64,000 nt of DNA from Sipunculus nudus. Lineage: Eukaryota > Annelida > Sipuncula > Golfingiida > Sipunculidae. This document shows positions 19,121 through 25,309 of the stretch, in pieces. The notes under the pieces were generated by a model that searched no databases, was not told where the DNA came from, and was given only the letters and a program-made list of their open reading frames with translations. Where the stretch lies: NCBI GenBank assembly GCA_026874595.1, contig CM049319.1, forward strand, positions 40,185,473 to 40,249,472. The letters run 5' to 3'. Each line of letters begins with the position of its first letter. The first letter of the stretch is position 1. The position numbers and the translations under genes were made by a program.

Positions 19121-21026
19121 ATATGAATTAATCTGTATTTTACAGCAAAATTGTAGAGATAGTTGAAGACACTGAGACCTTAACTTGCTGGGGTTGTGAG
19201 CAGAATATTGACTACCCATACTAACATCAGTTGTAAAGCTTTAGAGATTATTTATAAAGTGAGTGTGAGTCCAGGGTTGGCAAAACACTGGCAAATACTC
19301 ATAAGGTCCATGCCAGCAGGCAGCAGAAAATGCCAGGGAATGCCACTTTTTGCTGGCAAATATTGGCATTCACTAGTAAATACTGGCAAACTGAATTTTA
19401 TCACACCTTTCTAGATTAAACTTAAACTTTCATTATTAGATTCATCTTTATAAGGTTGTATTGCCAGTATTGTTGAACTTAATATAAGATATAAAAACAT
19501 GAATTATGGATATATGGGCAGGGGAGGGGTTGTGTTTTTACTTGGGTTGTTTCCTTTAGGGCAGTTCAGGCAAGTTAGTTTATAATGTGGGGTAAATTGT
19601 ACATTGTTTTTAAGCTCAACGTTATGCTTATGGTGTTCAAAGAGGCAATACCAGAATCATTGACCAGTGCATCAAAGCAAAGAGGTTATATATATGGAGA
19701 TACAACTCTTGGAAGCTCTACTAGCACTCAAGTGTTGGCTGTGCATTTATTGCAATTAAGACGCAATAAGCCCATGAACCCTATTGTGCGCCTTTTGAAC
19801 TGCGGTGTCAGGTGGATCTTACTCAGATACAGTCCCCTGAAGCTCATCAGGCTGAGTGTGATATATCCAGTAACTGAGTGGTAAATCACAGGAATAAAAC
19901 TGACAAGAAATATGAATGCTCAGATCTTTTGTTTTGATGGGTAATCACACCAGAGCAAAGTTTCAGACAGATCCGGTCACACTTCATCAACATCTGCTCT
20001 GATAAATGACGGACCACTGCCAGTTTAGCATAAACCTTATTTTCCTTGAATAAATCCATTTTTTAGTTTACACATCATTCTACACAGCTGTAAGTATGAT
20101 TGACAGCATTACAGTACAACTGTTATCTAAACATTAAAGCTGCGTGATCTTGAGTCGAGCAACAGGGAAATTGCACTTTACCAGTTATACATAATTGATA
20201 CAGGCAAAGTTCTTACTCATCAGATGAGTAAGAACTTTGCCTGTATTAATTATGTATAACTGGTCACCACAGCTCAATCATGATTGACGGGGCATACACA
20301 ACTGTTATCCAAACATTCAAGTGACATGACTTCAAGTTAAGCCATTGATATACTAGCTGGGGACCATCAAAATACCTTGACACATCAGTTTTTTTGACAC
20401 ATCAAAGTTTGACACAAAAGGAGTTAAATTAGTAAGATTTTAACTGTTTTATCCAGGGACTCCACATTCGACTTCAACATAAGCAGGAATTCGAATTTAC
20501 CGAGTTCAACACAACAAGAATCACTGTATATTCATCAATGTTAACCTATTGAGCTACTGTAAATGAATATATATTCTAACAAACTCTTATCTGTTCCATC
20601 TAACATGGGCATTGGTAACCCCAAGGGGGAGTGGAAATAAGCACATCCTTACAATTAATAAGAGTACAAACTACCCTGAAAGAACAGGTAAAGGAAAGAA
20701 TAGACAAACTAAAATTTTATTGTGTAGATACATGTCTTTTATATTAATCTCGGAACTAATTTAATTTTGTACTTTGTTGTCAGCAGTATAACGGGCAATA
20801 TCTGGGACGCCTTGATCCGGAACGACCTCAGGGGTCAAGAATGGATTGGGGTGTCGTTGACATGACACCAAGAAGCCTAGACATGTTATACTTTGTCACT
20901 GCTTGAACGTAAACAGACTTAATTTACTTACACAGCACCATTCCTGAAGCCTTTCAAAACAGACAGAACAGGCTTGTAGTTTCCTGACGCCAAGACTCTG
21001 TTCATGGCAGCAATGGCGGTCGCCAT
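1..21026 (-). CDS. PXMP4: PXMP4 (PMP24), peroxisomal membrane protein 4, four coding exons, 3' end outside window; join 20932-21026, 16625-16687, 15882-16080, 1-212
   Basis: The spliced exons encode about 189 residues that follow vertebrate PXMP4 (about 212 aa) from the start to near the C-terminus. Recognisable blocks are VLKGFRNGAVYGAKVRAPHA across exons 1-2, SFVLTYKGL and YLVFGKYNKVNEQ in exon 3, and LYLLSRIIYG, GYVPKP, VWGIVLWLFEYHRQTLQPSL and SSMTYLYDDSN in exon 4. PXMP4 is a small multi-span protein of the peroxisomal membrane in the Tim17/Tim22/Tim23/PMP24 family; its biochemical role is poorly defined. Donors are gtaagt, gtaagt and gtcagg and acceptors are tag, cag and cag. Phases 2, 2 and 0 join without a break. 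Introns are about 4.2 kb, 0.54 kb and 15.7 kb. No stop or frameshift is seen, so the gene looks functional. The last roughly 20 residues and the 3'UTR lie left of the window. Confidence 0.95.
236..404. repeat. Tandem repeat, 41-bp unit, about 4 copies
   Basis: Four successive units starting near 236, 277, 318 and 359 begin GTATGAGTTATC or a close variant and end CTTCTATGT or CTACTATGT. Exact 41-bp spacing is kept although the units are 10-20% diverged. It lies just inside intron 3 of PXMP4, near the exon 4 acceptor. Confidence 0.85.
450..530. repeat. TACTAT-type microsatellite
   Basis: Repeated CTATTACTATTAC blocks with interruptions, an imperfect tri/hexanucleotide microsatellite within intron 3 of PXMP4. 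Confidence 0.7.
720..2279. other. Intronic AT-rich stretch without recognised features
   Basis: Part of PXMP4 intron 3. I see no coding block or RNA gene. A repeat family C motif (GGGACCCATGGGTCACGG) lies at its left edge near 683-715. Confidence 0.5.
2280..2440. other. G-rich patch inside AT-rich intron
   Basis: An uninterrupted run of about 11 G near 2,285 is followed by G-rich sequence (GGGCAGAGGGGAAGCC and GGGGTGGG) for about 130 bp, in sharp contrast with its surroundings. No coding potential is seen; it may be a fragment of another repeat. Confidence 0.5.
2460..3079 (+). repeat. Dispersed repeat family A, copy 1 (3' truncated)
   Basis: It shares an ordered series of short blocks with copies at about 3,080, 23,900, 30,690 and 31,690: AGATTAAATCCTTATG, TTGGACAAAATTTAAGG, TTTTGGCCCATAACTT, ATACTGACCTAATTTTTGG and CTTAATATCTCGAAGG. 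This copy stops near GGGGACATCTAAAATTATGT, before the (GGAC)n tract and terminal hairpin, and a second copy follows directly. Confidence 0.75.
3080..3860 (+). repeat. Dispersed repeat family A, copy 2, complete, with (GGAC/GGAT)n tract and terminal hairpin
   Basis: The most complete copy. It opens with GAGCCTCCAAAAAAATTCAA, contains all family blocks, has a GGAC/AGAC-type tetranucleotide tract at about 3,730-3,800, and ends ATAGCTCAGATGACTTATGG followed by TCAGCTAAGCTAAAA. The end can fold: TAGCTCAGATGAC pairs with GTCAGCTAAGCTA across a 5-base loop (3,822-3,853). No protein is encoded. Family type is unknown; a small non-autonomous element is likely. Confidence 0.8.
4020..6065 (+). pseudogene. 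Degenerate non-LTR retrotransposon (endonuclease and reverse transcriptase remnants)
   Basis: Broken plus-strand reading frames give, in the correct order, an endonuclease motif GDLNGRMGH (about 4,091), a C-terminal endonuclease motif TTDLSDHFSL (about 4,400), and reverse-transcriptase blocks: GKSSRPDGIS (about 5,104), YYSGISLLNVFGKIFTK (about 5,283), SEAQAEYRKE..TIDHAF (about 5,380), KMQGCIVSPLLFSLF (about 5,635), MFADDTVNFG (about 5,763) and KYLGIIL (about 5,970). Many stops and frameshifts interrupt it. The clade is not assigned; the FADD box and the GISLL..GK motif fit Jockey/CR1/RTE-like elements rather than the Tx1-like LINE nearby. It is old and inactive. Confidence 0.8.
6080..6285 (+). 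repeat. Dispersed repeat family C, fragment
   Basis: It begins with GTGACCCATGGGTCATGATG followed by CTCAGCTGAT and continues with a segment shared with 27,860-28,340 (TTAGAAGCTTCTAGGTTCAA, GATTTGTGCCCCGTTAA, AAGGTCTCAAA). The NCCATGGN palindrome followed by GCTCAGCTGA marks every copy of this family in the window (about 686, 6,083, 23,178 and 27,862). Confidence 0.65.
6622..8010 (+). repeat. Dispersed repeat family B with internal tandem expansion of GGTGGCGCCACC units
   Basis: The start (AAAACTAGAATATGGGTAGT) and end (GCAGCAAGGAAAGGTCAGAG to CAGTTCACATGTGACC) match the copy at 26,821-27,560. Inside, a 274-278-bp dimer is tandemly repeated. Each dimer carries two copies of the palindrome GGTGGCGCCACC or one-base variants, at about 6,771, 6,917, 7,107, 7,256, 7,385, 7,533, 7,659 and 7,808, spaced alternately near 148 and 128 bp. 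Between palindromes run shared phrases such as GATGTCTGCAGAGTAAACCT and TTTTATCCCAAGGCAGATGA. Small open frames here are by-products of the repeat. Confidence 0.85.
8085..8150. repeat. Short palindromic TGTCTAGACA cluster
   Basis: TCTAGAC/GTCTAGA appears five times in about 55 bp (GTCTAGACGTCTAGACGC, TGTCTAGACATCTAGACACA, TGTCTAGACACC), giving nested palindromes able to form hairpins. No function is assigned. Confidence 0.6.
8260..8690 (+). repeat. Dispersed repeat family D, copy 1
   Basis: It shares with 25,310-25,945 the ordered blocks TTGGCTACMAW, GAACCCTACCNTAGRATAAT, TCTTGTAAA, CAGTTTCATCATAAA, a loose GTTAACNNNNNCAGACNR block, and a terminal motif GCATAAGCTCACAGGTTCGT. An ACGAC/GACGC-rich stretch at 8,620-8,655 precedes the end. 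One family B palindrome (GGTGGCACCACC, 8,459) lies inside it. Confidence 0.6.
8700..9293. other. Intronic sequence, weak family D similarity near 9,050-9,290
   Basis: AT-rich intron 3 sequence. The phrase TAACTCAGCCAAAAATCACT and TTTGAACAAACTTGAA recall family D and its 25.6-kb copy. No gene is seen. Confidence 0.4.
9294..9304. repeat. Target-site duplication, left copy
   Basis: ATCTAAGGATT next to the A-rich 3' tail of the LINE; exact copy at 14,228-14,238. Confidence 0.75.
9450..12802 (-). pseudogene. LINE ORF2 (endonuclease, reverse transcriptase, C-terminal zinc motif), multiple lesions
   Basis: It starts at ATG 12,802 with MKIITLNVRGLRNRNKRMEL, the classic LINE endonuclease opening, then IDLIFLQET. 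Downstream are ALINVYAPNN, VVAGEMNT, KRLDYILVS and TKSDHSMVG (endonuclease), then SPGLDGLGPEFYKTFW, LIPKGD, AILSVDYSKALDS, GIRQGCPHSAVLFVLACEIL and YADDINFF (reverse transcriptase), LSLGGKVIIVKSLI, and CKFCQVRDTLEHFFISC near the end. Lesions: a 2-nt deletion near 12,691, stops at about 11,575, a TAG at 10,873-10,875 directly before the catalytic YADD, a 1-nt deletion near 10,784, a 1-nt loss in an A-run near 10,450, and a TAA at 10,272-10,274. The endonuclease GD(F/M)N aspartate is Glu here. Clearly inactive. Confidence 0.9.
12835..14008 (-). pseudogene. LINE ORF1 (gag-like nucleic-acid-binding protein), two lesions
   Basis: It starts at the ATG at 14,008 (MALTREATRRDTLSNTKLWV) and ends 32 bp before ORF2 with TSWLKQAGT. 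In the middle part are two zinc-knuckle candidates: CKHCLGISHNFENC is a good CX2CX4HX4C, while CYKCRQVGHLAKEL lacks the last Cys. The family protein binds element RNA to form the retrotransposition particle. Lesions seen are an in-frame TAG at 13,628-13,630 and one extra A in the run at 13,453-13,457, which moves the frame just before the knuckles. With both disregarded the protein would be about 390 residues. Confidence 0.85.
14228..14238. repeat. Target-site duplication, right copy
   Basis: ATCTAAGGATT flanking the 5' end of the LINE; exact match to 9,294-9,304. Confidence 0.75.
14350..14720 (-). repeat. GC-rich patch with G-tract clusters on the minus strand
   Basis: On the minus strand GGGGCGGGGCGGGC, GGGGCAGGGCGGGC and GGGGCGGGGTGGGC occur about 40 bp apart (14,484-14,565) within AT-rich DNA, separated by similar spacers, so this looks like a short tandem unit of about 40 bp, 2.5 copies. 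Each cluster could form a G-quadruplex. An open minus frame over it (14,401-14,712) has no resemblance to a known protein. Confidence 0.55.
14857..15060. repeat. Direct tandem duplication, 102-bp unit, 2 copies
   Basis: ATGTATTAGTACTTCTGGTG to AAAATGAAACCA occurs at 14,857 and again at 14,959 with two or fewer differences noticed, so the duplication is recent. The unit includes GATGGTGCCACTG, reminiscent of the family B palindrome. Confidence 0.85.
15061..15560. other. Intronic stretch without recognised features
   Basis: AT-rich PXMP4 intron 3 sequence. I see no gene, RNA or clear repeat. Confidence 0.5.
15575..15855. repeat. Minisatellite, about 34-bp unit, 8 copies
   Basis: Units of the form AGTTCATAGAGTATAAAATG plus TGGGATATTTCTT repeat with small variations (TTTATAGAG or TTCATAGAG alternating). 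The last copies degrade to CCTTGGAGTACAAAATGTGG just before the exon 3 donor of PXMP4 at 15,881. Confidence 0.9.
15882..16080 (-). CDS. PXMP4: PXMP4 exon 3
   Basis: A 199-bp exon between acceptor ttattaccag and donor gtcagg, encoding LFDQLRSILEATWTHSKNLA, then SFVLTYKGLTNLMENLQSER, then HSFIAAFVGGYLVFGKYNKV and NEQ. The segment around IAAFVGGYLVFG is hydrophobic and glycine-rich, as expected for a membrane helix of this family. The donor is followed within about 30 bp by a 34-bp minisatellite. Confidence 0.94.
16625..16687 (-). CDS. PXMP4: PXMP4 exon 2
   Basis: A 63-bp exon between acceptor ttctttgtag and donor gtaagt, encoding YGAKVRAPHALVMTFLFKGG plus split codons on both sides. The first base completes the Val codon of exon 1 and the final CC is completed by the first base of exon 3 (Pro). 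The AKVRAPHALVMTFLF block is one of the most conserved parts of PXMP4. Confidence 0.94.
16688..16935. other. Start of PXMP4 intron 1 (3' side) without recognised features
   Basis: AT-rich intronic DNA between exon 2 and a LINE relic. Confidence 0.4.
16950..17520 (+). pseudogene. Relic of a second LINE, C-terminal reverse-transcriptase end
   Basis: In plus-strand frames with stops one reads FTYLGSTLSVRVTIEAKDA, AKASSAFRSLHSNVLEVLGI, SLTTNLKF, VVLKTLLK and then, after a frameshift, ETWTVYGKT. This matches the well-known C-terminal block of RTE/CR1-type animal LINEs (YLGS, ARIAKA..AFGRL, VVLPTLLYGCETWTVY). Only this fragment is seen; RT catalytic motifs are missing. It lies in PXMP4 intron 1. 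Confidence 0.7.
17571..19009 (-). mobile_element. Tigger/pogo-like DNA transposon, internally deleted (1.44 kb)
   Basis: The ends are CAGTAGAATTTGCC at 17,571 and the inverse of CAGTCGCCTCAAGTC ending at 19,009, each next to TA, the target duplication expected for the Tc1/mariner/pogo superfamily. Inside, on the minus strand, are the N-terminal DNA-binding region and the C-terminal tail of a Tigger-like transposase, but the DDE catalytic core is missing. Subterminal CAATTGCAATTGCC and TTGCAATTG-like words recur at both ends. It sits beside a (TA)n tract. Confidence 0.75.
17970..18335 (-). pseudogene. Tigger-like transposase remnant (HTH N-terminus joined to C-terminus)
   Basis: From ATG 18,335 (MAKRKHTFTLS) the frames give ADKADVIQLKDQGTPQIEIA, QKFGCSP and SQISRIISRRDEN, a CENP-B/pogo-type helix-turn-helix, then after a jump LQTLRRYLEKN and TKQKQITDFFK followed by a stop at 17,970-17,972. 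A KQ.ITDFF C-terminus is typical of Tigger transposases (family knowledge). At least three frame changes occur, and the roughly 300-residue DDE domain is deleted. Not functional. Confidence 0.75.
19010..19144. repeat. (AT)n palindrome with 27-bp flanking inverted arms
   Basis: TGTAAAATATAGATTAATTC at 19,036 onward is repeated inverted, ending at 19,144 (GAATTAATCTGTATTTTACA), with one mismatch; almost everything between is (AT)n. The whole can extrude as a long hairpin. Confidence 0.85.
19145..20095. other. Intron 1 stretch without recognised gene
   Basis: PXMP4 intron 1. Short words based on CTGGCAAATA/TGCCAG recur at 19,280-19,390 (CACTGGCAAATACTC, TGCTGGCAAATATTGG, TACTGGCAAACTG). A 99-codon open plus frame at 19,585-19,884 has no recognisable similarity, and I do not call it a gene. 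Confidence 0.45.
20098..20340. repeat. Diverged direct duplication flanking a palindrome
   Basis: GATTGACAGCATTACAGTAC to AACTGTTATCTAAACATT at about 20,099 is echoed by GATTGACGGGGCATACAC and AACTGTTATCCAAACATT at about 20,282. The two diverged copies lie on either side of the palindrome at 20,180-20,264. Confidence 0.7.
20180..20264. repeat. Near-perfect palindrome, 42-bp arms, 1-nt centre
   Basis: The left arm 20,180-20,221 starts ACCAGTTATACATAATTGAT. The right arm 20,223-20,264 is its reverse complement with a single mismatch (41/42). One base (20,222) separates them. It is a strong cruciform candidate in PXMP4 intron 1. Confidence 0.95.
20932..21026 (-). CDS. PXMP4: PXMP4 exon 1 coding part
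   Basis: Thirty-one codons plus GT, ending at donor gtaagt. I chose the ATG at 21,026 because the product (MATAIAAMNRVLASGNYKP...) then matches the short N-terminus of the family, and because this ATG sits in a YY1-like AAAATGGCG. The frame stays open upstream to another ATG at 21,164, but the extra residues have no resemblance to PXMP4 and are probably 5'UTR. Confidence 0.9.
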
Positions 21027-21029
21027 TTT
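21021..21029 (-). promoter_or_regulatory. YY1-like motif over the PXMP4 start codon
   Basis: The minus strand reads AAAATGGCG with the ATG being the PXMP4 start. YY1 sites of the form AANATGGCG placed just downstream of the transcription start, often including the initiator ATG, are known from animal housekeeping promoters. No TATA box was noticed within about 100 bp upstream (right). Assignment is by motif and position only. Confidence 0.45.
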
Positions 21030-21214
21030 GAACGCTAACAGATCATGTGATCCACTAAAGCTACCTTTCCCACAAAAGAATGGCACAAGTGTACACGTCT
21101 TCGTTTCGTTAGGCCTACCATATGCAGAATAATATTTCATTACATCAAGTATATAGTTACTCACTGATCGACACTGGCCAAGAGCTAATGGTTCAGCTCA
21201 TTTTTCTTGTAAAT

Positions 21215-21415
21215 GATGATAATAATAATAATTATAATAACAATAATAGTAAAACTAGCAAAATTTTGATAATAATAGTTGTAGAGGTAATAATAATCAT
21301 AATAAAAAATATAGGCTAACAATTATAATTATATTATTATTATTATTATTTTTATTATCATCATCATATATAATAATTAATACAATATAATAATAAATAT
21401 TGATTTATTTCAAAT
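21215..21415. repeat. AAT/ATT-rich microsatellite
   Basis: Imperfect (AAT)n and (ATT)n blocks (GATAATAATAATAATTATAA, TTATTATTATTATTTTTATT) upstream of PXMP4. Confidence 0.75.
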
Positions 21416-21482
21416 AGATTAAATCCACACAGTGCCCGAAACATGAGTGCAGAATAGCTAGTTGGCTGACGTACCATAAAAC

Positions 21483-21556
21483 CATTTAATACCATATGGG
21501 ATTTCATTTTACCATGGGATTTCATTTCACCATGGGATTTCATTTTACCATATGGG
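21483..21556. repeat. Short tandem repeat, 19-bp unit, about 3 copies
   Basis: TTACCATGGGATTTCATTT and variants (TCACCATGGG, ACCATATGGG) repeat three to four times. Confidence 0.8.
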
Positions 21557-22270
21557 CCGGGAGTTTATTCCAAAATTTTTCTACGCACTGAGGTGTATTA
21601 AAAGTCATTTTGGTAAAAAAAAAATCTATCAAATAAAATTAAGTCTTGTCACCTTAATTTGGATGAAATTGAGGCTACCGGTATAATAAAACAGATATTT
21701 CAAAATTATATTGGGACAAAATAATAAAAAAATATTTTTCTAGTTATTATTTTTACAAGTTGGTTATGTTGCCTGAAAACTCTTAACAGGTAGTAAGGGT
21801 AAATCTCACATTTCTTCTCTATTGGATGATTTCCGTAGCAGAATGGACGCTGAATAGGCTTAACGTTATACTATAATTTGACAACCTGGTTTTATTAGGA
21901 TCGACTTGACAATTATTGAGGTCAGTAAAGTTGTGATTTCAAAAATTGTCAGCTTCATCACTTGAAAGGACCAATACTGTGTAACATGTCTATACATATG
22001 TTAATGGTGTTATAGGCCTAGAATCAATTACGATCCAGCCGATTTTTTGTTATTGCGATTGTTTCAATGCAGAATGGGTTCGGGTGTCCTGTATGCAGAC
22101 AATGCACCGACGAGTCAGAATCTTCGACAATAAAAAATGGTTAACCTTCTACACAACCTTCTTCTGTCAAAAAAAAGGAGTGATAATGTCTCAGGACTGC
22201 TGTTGGGTGTGAATTACAAGGAAGAATTCGATATTAATTTAAACTATAGAAAGCGTTGAAACATGAACAT
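21557..22270. other. 5' flank of PXMP4 without recognised features
   Basis: AT-rich, non-repetitive as far as I can see. It may hold distal regulatory DNA of PXMP4, but nothing specific is recognised. Confidence 0.4.
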
Positions 22271-22287
22271 GCATACACTGTAAAACC

Positions 22288-22364
22288 TGATAAGTTGTCT
22301 TAACTTGAAAAAATCAAGGCAGCAATGCTGCCTTGATTTTTTCAAGTTGCGATAACTTACAAAT
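22288..22364. repeat. Inverted repeat at left terminus
   Basis: AACTTGAAAAAATCAAGGCA followed by GC pairs with TGCTGCCTTGATTTTTTCAA to its right, with TAAGTTGTCTT / GCGATAACTTA extending the stem imperfectly. A hairpin of more than 30 bp is possible, just inside the candidate terminus. Confidence 0.85.
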
Positions 22365-22790
22365 ATTTGGTAGGTACTTATCTTTTTCAAGTTACTACAA
22401 CTTGCATATAACAAGTGATGCGAGTTTGTTCAAGTTAAGACAACTTACAAATATTGGGTAGGTACTTATCTTTTTCAAGTTACTACAACTTGCATTTAAC
22501 AAGTGATGTGAGTTTGTTCGAGTTGAGATAACTTACAAATATTAGGTCAGTACTTATATTTTTCAAGTTACTGCAACTTGCATATAACAAGTGATGTGAG
22601 TTTGTTCAAGTTGAGAGAACTTACAAATAATGGGTCAGTACTTATATTTTTCAAGTTACTACAACTTGCATATAACAAGTGATGCGAGTTTGTTCAAGTT
22701 GAGATAACTTCCAAATATTAGGTCATTACTTATCTTTTTCAAGTTACTACAACTTGCATATAAAAGTGATGAAAGCTAATGTGGCAATAT
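22341..22790. repeat. Tandem repeat, 88-89-bp unit, about 4.7 copies
   Basis: Units begin near 22,341, 22,430, 22,519, 22,607 and 22,695 with CAAGTTGAGATAACTTACAA (or a close variant), continue TACTTATCTTTTTCAAGTTA and CTACAACTTGCATATAACAA and end GTGATGCGAGTTTGTT. Within a unit, CAAGTTACTACAACTTG is itself palindromic. Many transposons have such subterminal repeats. Confidence 0.9.
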
Positions 22791-22799
22791 TATGCAGCC

Positions 22800-23170
22800 T
22801 CGATTTTTTTTAAGGTATAGAGATAAGTTGTAAATGTTAGATCAGTATTTATCTTTTTTGAAGTCACTACCAGTAACAAGTGATACAAGCTGATATGGCT
22901 ATGTTTTAAGTTAAGCTGACTTAAACAATAAGTTTACACAATCATTTCTCACAAATGAGGTGCAATATATAATTCCAAGTCAATACAACACGTTTTGTGA
23001 GTCACAAAGAGAGCAAACACAAAAATACGGTCTTATTACAAAAGAAATATATTTTCAGTCTTAATGTACATTAAATACATGCATACAATTAAGAGGAATG
23101 CATACATATATATATTTATACAAGTTATCAATTAAAAACAAAGGTCAAGTTTGTAAGACTGACATATACA
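22800..23170. other. AT-rich stretch, degraded end of tandem array then nothing recognised
   Basis: 22,800-22,930 still shows broken words of the 88-bp unit (GATAAGTTGTAAATGTTAGA, AACAAGTGATACAAGCTGAT). Beyond that nothing is recognised. Confidence 0.45.
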
Positions 23171-23177
23171 AAGAAAG

Positions 23178-23380
23178 GACCCATGGGTCATGGCTCAGCT
23201 GAACTTTTTGCAAATGCAAAATGTACTTATTTCTACTTTTTATATACCAGTATTTGAAAAGCTTAAAGGACATTGCCCTGCTATTTTGGTGAAAATAAAT
23301 AAATGAGTGTATGTATTTAATTACAGAAATATAATTAAATATATGAGTGCAAGACAAATACTGTGCACTTTTATGGACTA
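23178..23380 (+). repeat. Dispersed repeat family C, fragment
   Basis: Starts GGACCCATGGGTCATGGCTC then AGCTGAACTTTTTGCAAATG and later ATATGAGTGC / CTGTGCACTTTTATGGACTA, words shared with 26,440-26,490 and 28,380-28,510. Confidence 0.55.
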
Positions 23381-23761
23381 CAAGTAAGAAGAAATAATAT
23401 ATGAAATATATGAAAATTGTGTCCTAAAACAATTGATAATGCATAAAGGGAATAAGTGATTGGCTTCAGACTTGTATGAAGGAATATAATTGATAGATAA
23501 AAAAGTGTAAATGTAAAAATAAACCTAAAAGACAATTTAAATGTTGGCTAAATGAGCTAACATATAAATTCACAGAGAGTTTGTCCAATATTTATGATTG
23601 AGTGTACCAGATTTATGCCAAACAAGGCCCTGAAGACAATAAGATATGTGAATGAAATGCTACAACATACACAGCAAGCTGTGTGTTATGTTTTCATTAT
23701 TACTTTTTTAATAATTCATTTAGAAAATTAAGTTGACCTCGAAGTTAAAAATCTAAATACT

Positions 23762-23778
23762 GGGGGGGGGGGGGGGGG
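23762..23778 (+). repeat. Poly-G run (17 G)
   Basis: Seventeen consecutive G in AT-rich DNA. Length may vary between individuals or be a sequencing estimate. Confidence 0.9.
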
Positions 23779-23899
23779 TTATACCAAATGGAGATTAAGT
23801 CTGAGAGATGAAAGTGGATGGCTGTGGATGGTTGATATGACTGAAGATATTGTTGCAAATTATATTTTGTTAAAAGTAATCTGATCCTTATGTTAAAAG

Positions 23900-24590
23900 T
23901 GAAGCATGTAAGCTTTAACTTTCAAATTTCAGAATTCATCAGATTAAATCCATGTATGCAGGCTGTGAAAATTTAATCAAATGTACTTACAAGAAAAAAA
24001 CGTGCCATGGTCAAAGTTTGGCAAAATTTAAGGTACCAATTTTAAATTTCTGCTAATATTTTTTTTTTAAATTTTAAATTTTAATCTAATTTTTTATATA
24101 AAATTAAATTTTGATTAAATAAAGTTATCTTAAAAAAAAAGTCCCTAGATTTAACATTTTTTGTGTTAAGTGATCAAATATCTTTCCTGATTTTTTACAA
24201 AGTGCATTATGTTTGGGTCAACAACTTTTTTAAAATATATAATACTGACCTGATTTCTGGCATGTACATAGGAATTATATAGAGGAATATTTATGGTAAA
24301 TATGAAGAAAAACAGATGAGTTGTTTTGATATTAGGTAGTCCTGAAGTGTGAAAATAGGTTTTTAATAAAATATTGAGGTTTTTCCTTAATTTCTCAAAG
24401 GAACAAAGTCGCAGAGACTCGGTTTCCGGCTTGGTAGGAGATCTTGGGTACATCTAACTGTATGCCAAATTTTTTATTCCTAGGTCTAATGGTTTCAAAA
24501 CGTGCCCTGTTAACAACGGCCGGACGGACGACGGACAATGGACCACGACTTTAGCTCAGATGACTTATAGTCAACTGAGCTAAAAATTTA
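23900..24590 (+). repeat. Dispersed repeat family A, copy 3
   Basis: All family blocks appear in order (AGATTAAATCCATGTATGCA, TTGGCAAAATTTAAGGTACC, GCATTATGTTTGGGTCAACA, CTGGCATGTACATAGGAATT, AGGTAGTCCTGAAGTGTGAA, CTCAAAGGAACAAAGTCGCA), then GGCCGGACGGACGACGGACA and the terminal hairpin TTAGCTCAGATGAC-TTATA-GTCAACTGAGCTAA at 24,551-24,583. The (GGAC)n tract is very short here. Confidence 0.8.
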
Positions 24591-24599
24591 CAATATCTT

Positions 24600-24757
24600 G
24601 GGGACATCTAACAGTATGTCGATTTTCAGATTCATAGTTTCAATGGTTGCAAAAAAAAAAAATGCCAGTGTAACGAAAGAATGGATGGCCTGACAGGCAG
24701 CCAACAAAGGACAATTGCTATGGCTCAGTTGACATTTAGTCACCTGAGCTGAAAATA
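24600..24757 (+). repeat. Family A-like 3' end fragment
   Basis: CTTGGGGACATCTAACAGTA, CAGATTCATAG, then TATGGCTCAGTTGACATTTA followed by GTCACCTGAGCTGAAAA repeats the 3' part of family A directly after copy 3, in a more diverged form that keeps the hairpin. Confidence 0.65.
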
Positions 24758-24759
24758 CT

Positions 24760-25300
24760 GCCTTATATAAGAGAAAATGTGCTTAAAAATCTTATTACAC
24801 ATGATAAACATTTATACAAGATAAGTACATGCAGGTTCATCGTACTTCAACAAGTCTCTTATTAATACATATTCAAACAAGCCCCCAGGACTCATGCAAA
24901 CCTGTACAACAGGATTGAGTAAATGTTTAAACAAAGGCCTAAGGCAAAAAAAAAAGGATGGTTCTCGTGCACTTTTTTAGAAATCAGTGTACAGGCAATT
25001 TTTTAAAACAATTTTTGTATGTTTCTATAAAAATGTCATATGATCAGGGAAAAGCATGGTAATAACAAATGTTTTGGCTAAACAGCTAAAAGCACTACAT
25101 AACAAAGGAAATATCTTATCAAAATTGTATTATTTTATGTTCTTGATATAAATGTTCGAGCTGCTGGGGCTTAACATTATCAGTAAGTTTCTACTGAGGT
25201 GGGGGGTTGGGGTTTAAAATTAAAACCTGAGAACCCAATCTTTAATTTTTTTTATGGCCTAAGAATCATTTTTGTGCAATTTTACAGAAGTTGAAAGAAC
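24760..25300. other. Stretch without recognised features
   Basis: AT-rich; no gene or clear repeat recognised apart from a short G-rich word at 25,200. Confidence 0.4.
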
Positions 25301-25309
25301 AATTTGTAG

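Noticed and set aside
19585-19884. 99-codon plus frame in PXMP4 intron 1
   Set aside because: No domain, no splice borders checked as convincing, no recognisable similarity; a frame this long is expected by chance in this much DNA.
21026-21164. N-terminal extension of PXMP4 from ATG 21,164
   Set aside because: The frame is open, but the 46 extra residues do not match the family, whose N-terminus is short, and the YY1-like context favours ATG 21,026.
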